DNA of 64,000 nt from Bugulina stolonifera. Lineage: Eukaryota > Bryozoa > Gymnolaemata > Cheilostomatida > Bugulidae. Both the position numbers and the translations under genes were made by a program. Positions within the stretch are counted from its first letter, which is position 1. Each line of letters begins with the position of its first letter. The stretch covers positions 20,646,429 through 20,710,428 of the forward strand of contig OW285187.1 in the NCBI GenBank assembly GCA_935421135.1, written 5' to 3'. Below the pieces are notes generated by a model, which saw only the letters and a program-made list of their open reading frames with translations, was not told the DNA's origin and ran no database searches. This document shows, piece by piece, positions 56,901 to 64,000 of this stretch.

Positions 56901-59900
56901 ACCAATGACCCTTACAGTAATGAACGTGAATCTCCCACATAAAAGTTCAGAGATCTAACCACTAGGCCACGGCTGCTCCAGTGCTTACATTAAGATTTCC
57001 TAAATGGAAAATGTTATAAAACAATTCTCTTTTCTTCAGTCTCTACTCTCAAGTTCCCATGTCTTGTTAAAATCTATACAGTAGATGCTCAACAGCTTTT
57101 GGTAATAATCACCGAGTACTTTCAGGGCCTAATAAAGATAAGAGGTGATCAATGTTGGCGGGATCTAACCTGCATGAACTACCATTACCAGACGCAACCA
57201 GTTCCTAATCCAGCGAGTTTATATCTTCATCAGACTCCAGAGCTTTGGCACAAGGTATAAATCTACTAGTTGCGTGTGGATCTGGAATTTTTCATAGTAG
57301 TATTTTTTGTGGAATTATTTCAAATTAGCTCACAGACTCTCATTGTAAAGGGAGGATTAGATTATCATTATTTTGTTTTTGTGGAAATGCATGTACAATC
57401 TTTTAATTCCAGTAGAAGTTGACTCTATAAAAATATTTGATTGTCTTAGTTTTATCTGCTGTCTTGGCTGATATGGTACTATTTAGATATAATAATATAC
57501 AGTTCTATCTAATCTGTTTATGTGTAGATAGAGACTGCAGGTAACCACTTTGTGGAGCTTATAGCACCTATTCTGCTGATTATACCTTTACGAAGGGTAC
57601 AAATTATTGGTGGAAGTATTCAAGCATTATTTCAGGTAATACAGTACTACATTATTACTTACATTACAATATATTCAAGTAAATGTATAGAATGTGTACA
57701 ATCTTACTATACGTGTACATGTGTATCTGTATTTCAATTACAGTGTACATTGTAGATATTAGATCATTTTGCATATTACATGAACACTAATATAGTAGCT
57801 GATCTAAACTTATATACATGTAAGTTCGTTAGGAATTCCCACATGTTCTCAATTCTTCATTACCACAGCTACTGTACTATGTTATAATAACATTATTGTA
57901 CTCCTTATGGAGACTAGTCTCAATTCGATCACACATACACCAATCCTCTTTTTCCTCTTGGACTTGTTGAAAACTCCCTCCCCCTCTCTCTCTCTCTCTT
58001 GTTTTCTGTGTGCAGGTATATGTACCATTGTCCATAACACTGTCTCTTGCAGTCATATACATGCCATGGTACGCGTATTATTTAGATAATATTGATATGC
58101 AGCGGGAACTTGAGTTTTCTAAACTGGCTCACAATTCTCCCATGTCTTGCCTGCTTTGACGATGCAAGTCTACGCTGGTTGTTCACAAGTAATACTTGTC
58201 AAAGTTTATCGGCCGTCTTGCGGCGAACTGCCAAGTCTAAAGGTAAGTGTGCTATTACTAATAATGTTACAGTCATGTACATCATCAGCAATCGGCAATG
58301 TTGTAAATTTTCTATTTGACACATACCTACATGATATGCAGTGACATAGTATGCATATTATATTGGTAATACACAGATGCTTGGGTGGTCCCTGGCCTAT
58401 GACACCCCACTAGCGGGCACCAATCCAGCTTGCCTGGTGCTTGTGTTATTCCATTTAGTCTTGATTGGAATCTCTATATTTTGGTGCCTTATATCCGTTA
58501 ATTGTTCATGACACAGTGGTAAGTAGTATTGCAGCCTCTGATCCCCTTCACCTTGCTTGAGCACACAGATCAGGAAGTTAGCTACTCCACCATCCAGTAT
58601 TATAATTAAAATAACAGATGTAAGTTACACTGCATAGTGTGTAATACTGCTCAACCTGTACTATAGATGTAGCAATCTGGTAACAGGTTACAACACCAGT
58701 ATCCTCACGTAATTCAATAGATTTACATTATTACTTCTGGTTGTCTGTGTATCATTTGCACTTTTATTTCTTGCAAAACTATATTGATATGTATAAATGA
58801 TTAGTTCCCTATTGTAGGTCTACATGTAGTAGGTGTGTATGTACTTTCTGTTCAACAGTGTTATTGGGCAATGACATCATTATCTAACAGGTGGTTGGTT
58901 TAGCCTCAGTCCCAGAGGTCTAGTAGACATATTACTGGGTTTGCTGATTGGGTACCTGAGTATACCTGTGGTGAAGAACTTGTTGTCATCTGGTCAGGCT
59001 ATGAACACATCTTTCGATCCACTTAAGATAGTCAACACATATGGTGCCTTTGGCAGGTAGGTGTTAATACTATAGAACATACAGTATGGAATATACATGC
59101 ACATGTAAATTTACATGTGCATGTATATTCCATACTGATATTCCTCATTTAGTCCTAATATATACCGTGTATCAACTTTTAACATGAATAAATTATATGA
59201 TCTTTGGAAAAAATCTAAATTTTGCACTCATTTATATAAACTGAATTATTGTTAGTGAACCAGGTCCATAATATATAAGTGCTGTCAGATATCTGTGTTT
59301 AAAGAAACCAACTATTGGAGAGGGAATGTCTTTATTCTATCAATGATTCATTGTCTACGTCACTTTCCCTCATTTCATACTCTCATAACAGATACTATAC
59401 TTGCAGTCAATATCTATTCTCTTCCTCTCTGTCATTCTCTCTACTTCTAAAGCTTGACTTAGACATGGCTCATGTACGTTTACGTTATACAAATTGTATA
59501 CTTGCAATACATTTACGTACATAATTTCTATGTGCAACAAAAACATATTAATATTGGCTGATATATTCCTTGAATCAAATATAAATTGTTGGAAACTTGT
59601 TAAAATACACTCAAAAACGACTGAAGTTGTCACAGTTTAATGAACCTTGCAACCATTTATTAATAACTACTTATAAAATGAACAAATTTATCACTTGGTT
59701 AGCACCATTTGGTGTTTCAATTAATAAATTAATTGCAATTAATTCTATTAATTTGTTACTCGGTCTCGGCTACTATTAAAGATATATCATAATTTACATT
59801 AAACGTTCCAGTCTTGCATTGAGCAGTTAGTAACCCACTGTGTCAACTCATAGTGTATCCCAAACTACAAATCAGATGTGGAATGTTTTTGTATGTAATT

Positions 59901-62900
59901 ATATATTTGGATATTTGTTGACCCTGCAATATGTCAAATTTGTAGTCACTACTGTGGTGTCACCCTCACTGAAATCCGTGTGAATTTTATCTGATTAACT
60001 ATATATATTATATAAAATGTTATGATTTCATAGACAACAATCAAGCCACATGTTCGAATATTTTAATAAAATTCAAATTATCTTGCGTGTGAATAATTAA
60101 TTAAATGTCACAAAAATTTGCTAACTGCTAAATGTTGCTGGCTTATTTGTATTGTTTGAGGTTTGAGCAATTACTCAATTTTTTACAGCCTGGGAACAGC
60201 ATTTGGTAATGATGATTGTATTGGTAATTTTATATTGTATGCTAATTTATTTCTCAGTGATAGTTTTGGTGTGTATGTCTATTATTAACGCAATGAGGAA
60301 AGTTAGCAATACAGTTGGTTTTTATTAGGTCAGAATTAACCAAATTGTTTTTGATATGAACTAAATTTAGACTCGCAGATAAATTATTTCTCCCCCTGTT
60401 ATTCACCTTGTACCCAAATGTTAAGGATACTTGTTCTCTATTCGGACCTATTCATAAATAAGCATGTCATTGCGCTGGGTTTCCAACCTCTCTATAGTCA
60501 TCCTGGTTAACTATATAATAATATAGTTTTGGACATGTGCACTCAACCTCCCTCTCTGGAGAATCATGCAGCATGATTTGATACCATAAATGTTGTGCTT
60601 GCTAAGAAAAGGTAACACTTCAAGGCTGACAGGGTTGCGTCCTGGTTTGTGAAATGGAGAGAAGATAACTTCTCTGGCTATGTGACAAATTGTAGCACAA
60701 TATTGATTATAATAAAATTATCAAGCTAATACTACATAGTAATTATACTTTTTTGCTTCAATCTTCACTAGATGCAATACAATTGCACTTCCATAATGTT
60801 CATGTTAGATGGTAATATGCATGCTGACTTCTATCACTTGATGAGATCAGTCTTGTGTTTGAACCATTGGATCAAACAATCGAATGTTCTTTTTAGTTTT
60901 ATAGGAAATCAAGTTTTTCAAGTAAGATTTAAACATTATTGGATGGAAACTAGGAAGTTCAACACTGGAATAGGTTATAATGAAGTAGGCCTATTACTAA
61001 CTTTAATTAATTTGCTATCATCAGTTTAAAATGTACAGCCTCTCCCTCTATTGCTGTCTCATTACCTGTAACTGCTGGACATTGTTCAGATGGCATTCAT
61101 GAAGTTAGAATAGGTTTACTCCTTTATTCTGAATGTACTTAAACACTAGAGATGTTGCAAAACATTGAGTAAAGTTATTATGAGACGCAGAAGTTATGAT
61201 GTCATTGGGGGCCAGCATAGAAGTGATTGTTGTCCGCTATCATAGTATAAGTTACATTAAAACATATACAAGGGTGTTTGCATAATTACATAGCCACATG
61301 TCTCAACTGGTGCCCGTGCCATTTGTATACCATCGTACTTCCATCTTGTAGTATCCATATGAGCTGCATTCTACCCCTCTTGTGTGTAGAACAGGCAGGG
61401 CCTTACCCTTATAAAGTACAAGGTTAACGGCCTTACTCTTATGTATATATTTATCAGACATTGTGGTCACATTCAGTCGTACATTAGCACATAGTTACCT
61501 TCTTGTGTAGTGTGTACTGGGAGAATTAGATCAGCTAATGGAGCATTCCTAGAAGATAAATCTGCCTCTTAGAGTAGACTGGTTGCCAAAACCTAGGATT
61601 AGTGATTGCTGTAATTGTTATTGACTTGTTCTGGGCTCTTAAACATGGATTCTATTGATTTATCTACAGTTTCTTACATAACGAAGCTTCTTAGGCAACT
61701 ACTGGCTATCTTAAGACAGTTACGGATTTCTCGAAATACATGTATCAATAGGTAATAACTACACATATACATAAAAGCTCAAGTAAGAGATTGTTTACTA
61801 TGTTAATGTGATGGGACTACTTTAGAACATTCTTCCATTTTTGATACCATCAACTTTGAACAAAATTATTATTAGGACCAAGCGTTTTTTACTTTCTGAG
61901 ATAGCGTATTATACAATTGTGTATAGATTTTGCGTTCATAAAATGGCTCGGAAATTCTCAAAGCTCTTTCATCTCTTTATTATTCTCCTGTATAACTAAC
62001 TACCAGACTTGTCGACTAAAAATATGCACATTATGTGGGACTAGTGCAACTTGAACTTATAGGTTTAACTCATTGTTCACAGAACATGACTAATTTTTTT
62101 TTTAAGTTTTTAAGTTTTGAGATTTTAAAGCTGCTCAATCAGTAAAGACGACTTTCATACAACTGATATTTAAAGTCAGTCGAGGCCATTATCCAATACT
62201 CAAACATTTCTACCCAACTATCGTTTAATTGTGTGTTAAAAATAATATCCTGACTTCAAAAGACAAGTAAGTTTTTGGGCAGTTACGCAATGATATGATC
62301 CATTGTGATTACGTTGGATTAGGCATTAGCCTACTCACTACCCCAGTTAGCGTGCACACCTCTTGTTGGACCTATGAATAGAATTGCACTACATCTTTAA
62401 CAGCTATTTCACACCATGATCTCTATCAGGTATATTTGCCGCTTCATCAATCGTCATATAATTACTGCATATATCACCACACTATATCAGTGGATCAGCG
62501 TTTAATTGTCATACTGCTTCAAAAATCAAACAGCATTTAATCAATAATAGTAGATATTGATGTCATTAATTAACCTGCACTTACAATGAAAGTGATTTCC
62601 ATAGTCAATAGGGATTAGTAGTCTCAAATCTCGAGTACATCAAATCTGCTGCTAATGGAATTGATTTCCTTTCTTCTGCCATCGAATTTCAACTGCCACC
62701 CTTCTTATCCAACTAAATGCATTGTCCTGATTGACTTTCTAAGTGTCTAGTACCATTATTCTCTTTCTATTCTTAATATTAAAAGTGCTACTTTTAATAT
62801 ATTTGATTTATTTGTTCCATAATTATTTATTAACTGACAATGTTCACAGATAAGCTGTCATTTTGATAAAACTACTTGTGGGTGAATCATCCATTGTGAT

Positions 62901-63314
62901 ATATTGTGATACGGCTGCTGCCTCTTACACTTCCAGACAGCGTATTACGCATCATACTAATTATTTTGGTAATTTACTGACTACTGCATCATCTCTCTGT
63001 TAAATGGCTGTTCCACTTCTTTTACAAGACAAGCTGTATAGAGACATATAGACAGACGTATTGATATACCTCTGCTTTTATGTTGCAGTTTTTATCTCAT
63101 TTAATTCTACTTTTATTTGCTTATACTTGTTAGCATTACAAGAGAGAGAACCGAAATTATCATACAAGGAACTTATGATGATGCTAGTAGCCCTGATGCC
63201 AAGTGGTATGAATATGAGTTTGAATGTAAACCAGGGAATGTGACTAGAAGACCTTGCTTTATCTCCCCCTACCACTACAGGCTAGATTGGCTCATGTGGT
63301 TTGCTGCTTTCCAA
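53923..63314 (+). CDS. LMF1: Lipase maturation factor 1, nine exons, 3' end beyond window
   Basis: ER multi-pass membrane protein required for folding and dimerisation of lipoprotein and related lipases. Exons: 53923-54088, 54314-54479, 54769-54912, 56176-56335, 57126-57254, 57528-57635, 58086-58242, 58891-59056, 63134-63314; all GT-AG and phase-consistent, about 459 residues. Landmarks: SSYWLTRIVLLRFIAFIYG (first TM), VAYQQNQSLIGSKGLLPA, WYWFGWESQLLESGFLAIFL, RWLIFRIMIGAGLIKIRGD, CWRDLTCMNYHYQTQPVPN, GNLSFLNWLT, CLACFDD, IVNTYGAFG, and PCFISPYHYRLDWLMWFAAF. These match remembered vertebrate LMF1 along the whole length. The final exons (about 100 residues) lie after 64000. The ATG at 53923 fits, with a short hydrophilic N-terminus before the first TM. 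Intron 8 is 4.1 kb, far longer than the others. Confidence 0.95.
54559..54749 (+). mobile_element. SINE family 1, copy 2, in LMF1 intron 2
   Basis: Collinear with 53339-53531 (CTCACTGGTGAAGCTTCTTT, TAGTGGTAGCATGTTC A box, CAGGTTCAAACCCC B box, AAATTCCTTG tail). Sense orientation, ending about 20 bp before the exon 3 acceptor at 54766-54768. Confidence 0.78.
54913..56175. other. LMF1 intron 3, no further feature
   Basis: 1.26 kb of AT-rich intron; no repeat partner or additional in-phase exon recognised. Confidence 0.45.
56840..56981 (-). mobile_element. Diverged SINE family 2 copy in LMF1 intron 4, antisense
   Basis: The reverse complement reads GAGCAGCCGTGGCCTAGTGG then TTAGATC, matching the family 2 tRNA-like head, and further in GTTAGAAAGAGTATCCAGCC, matching GTTAGGAAGAGCATCTAACC of the body. 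The 3' half is not recognisable. Confidence 0.6.
59082..59137. repeat. 56-bp perfect palindrome with CAGT/ACTG ends
   Basis: CAGTATGGAATATACATGCA and onward is a loop-free inverted repeat centred between 59109 and 59110; arms of 28 bp match exactly. TA precedes it, but the right flank is ATA, so target duplication is incomplete. Located in LMF1 intron 8 only 25 bp after the donor. Confidence 0.85.
59138..63133. other. Most of LMF1 intron 8 (4 kb), nothing recognised
   Basis: No exon in compatible phase with LMF1 similarity was found, and none is missing relative to the protein. Open frames such as 60772-61029 have AT-rich composition and no recognisable family. Confidence 0.5.
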
Positions 63315-64000
63315 GTAAGTACGATTGCTTCATGGTGTCCCATTCCGAATATACAATGTAAAGACACGTCCTACGTTATTATTAAACCTCAGAGCGATGT
63401 TAACCTGATCAGTTGGAGTAGTCTTTTAGCCACTTTTCGTAAACCTGGAAAACTGACCAATCACCTGTCGAGGGCATATTTTTCTATGCAACAACATTGC
63501 TTTCATTCTCTTATTAACTCTCATTCTTTCAACATTTGGGGATAATCGGAATCGAACAACAGCACCCATTTTATTACAGTAATCGGTCGGAGATTGAATT
63601 AGTGCAGCTCCATCTATAAACCCGACTGTATTTTCCTCATGCTAACATCAGAGAAAATGTACGTCTGTCATAACTACTTCAAACGCCGACCAAAGTGCCC
63701 TTGGTTATTTGTTGTTTCGTGAGGATCGAAATTCTAATAGAAATCAGAAATGTTTAACAGAAGACAGTTTTGCAGTTTGCTGATCCTCGAGCATTTTGCG
63801 AGTATTTTGCAAAAGTATCTGCTTTTAGGGTAATTAAATGCATATACATGTGCATTATATCACTGTGTACATGTACATGTACATGTATAGGGCCTAATAG
63901 TAATATTATTTATATTATACTATCTAAATTTTAATTACTAATTAATTGATTTTATGCAAGTTTAAGAATTACATGTGATTTTACTACATTTCTACCACAA
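63315..64000. other. LMF1 intron 9 start; no further exon seen
   Basis: Begins with donor GTAAGT after Phe-Gln. The open frame that reads through to 63545 is intron read-through and has no similarity to the expected LMF1 C-terminus. Confidence 0.55.

Noticed and set aside
58376..58510. Extra LMF1 exon between exons 7 and 8
   Set aside because: Acceptor-like CACAG is present but the phase-compatible frame hits a stop within about 10 codons, and exon 7 joins exon 8 in phase without it.
60772..61029. Exon or gene inside LMF1 intron 8
   Set aside because: 85 codons, no domain, AT-rich, no LMF1 residues missing between flanking exons.
63315..63545. Coding continuation of LMF1 through 63545
   Set aside because: Reads through a strong GTAAGT donor and shows none of the expected LMF1 C-terminal residues.

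Overview
This window reads as AT-rich nuclear DNA of an animal. All host genes are split by short GT-AG introns. The identifiable host proteins are animal orthologues: a class IA PI3-kinase regulatory subunit, an NK-class homeobox protein of HMX/NK5 type, the cap hypermethylase TGS1, and lipase maturation factor 1 (LMF1). Dense short introns, close gene spacing and an HMX homeodomain of simple make-up suggest an early-branching metazoan, most likely a demosponge. That placement is inference from style and memory, not a demonstrated match. All gene models were built by hand from splice signals, reading phase and remembered family sequences.

Layout. 1-3.3 kb: last six coding exons of a PI3K regulatory subunit (end of nSH2, inter-SH2 coiled coil, cSH2), + strand. 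5.07-6.81 kb: a four-exon gene for a small secreted Cys-containing protein, - strand, with a palindromic Tc1/mariner-type MITE in an intron. 7.92-9.28 kb: two-exon HMX-like homeobox gene, + strand. 10.7-21.1 kb: TGS1, - strand, 18 coding exons whose summed length is an exact multiple of three; its introns hold a LINE relic and a foldback MITE.

21.8-51.7 kb is an accessory block about 30 kb long made mostly of dead mobile DNA. It contains at least four relics of a widespread invertebrate transposase-like superfamily (elements A, B, C, D), a P-element/THAP9-like scrap, a Tc1-like transposase tail, two Myb/SANT-type genes or pseudogenes, hAT-derived exons, two TTAA-flanked MITE families, a MITE nested in a dispersed repeat with an 8-bp target duplication, and several 5'-truncated LINE reverse-transcriptase fragments. 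Two tandem duplications (603 bp diverged, 299 bp apparently identical) lie inside relics.

52.3-54 kb: a 1.03-kb hAT-like non-autonomous element full of AAGTC repeats and two tRNA-derived SINEs sit directly upstream of LMF1. LMF1 runs on the + strand from 53.9 kb to beyond the window; nine exons encode about 459 residues, and the last about 100 residues of a normal-length protein should lie past 64 kb.

The host genes are unrelated in pathway (signalling, transcription, snRNA/snoRNA cap maturation, lipase folding in the ER) and appear to be ordinary neighbours. The most unusual content is the accessory block, especially the co-occurrence of divergent lineages of one poorly characterised transposase-like superfamily.
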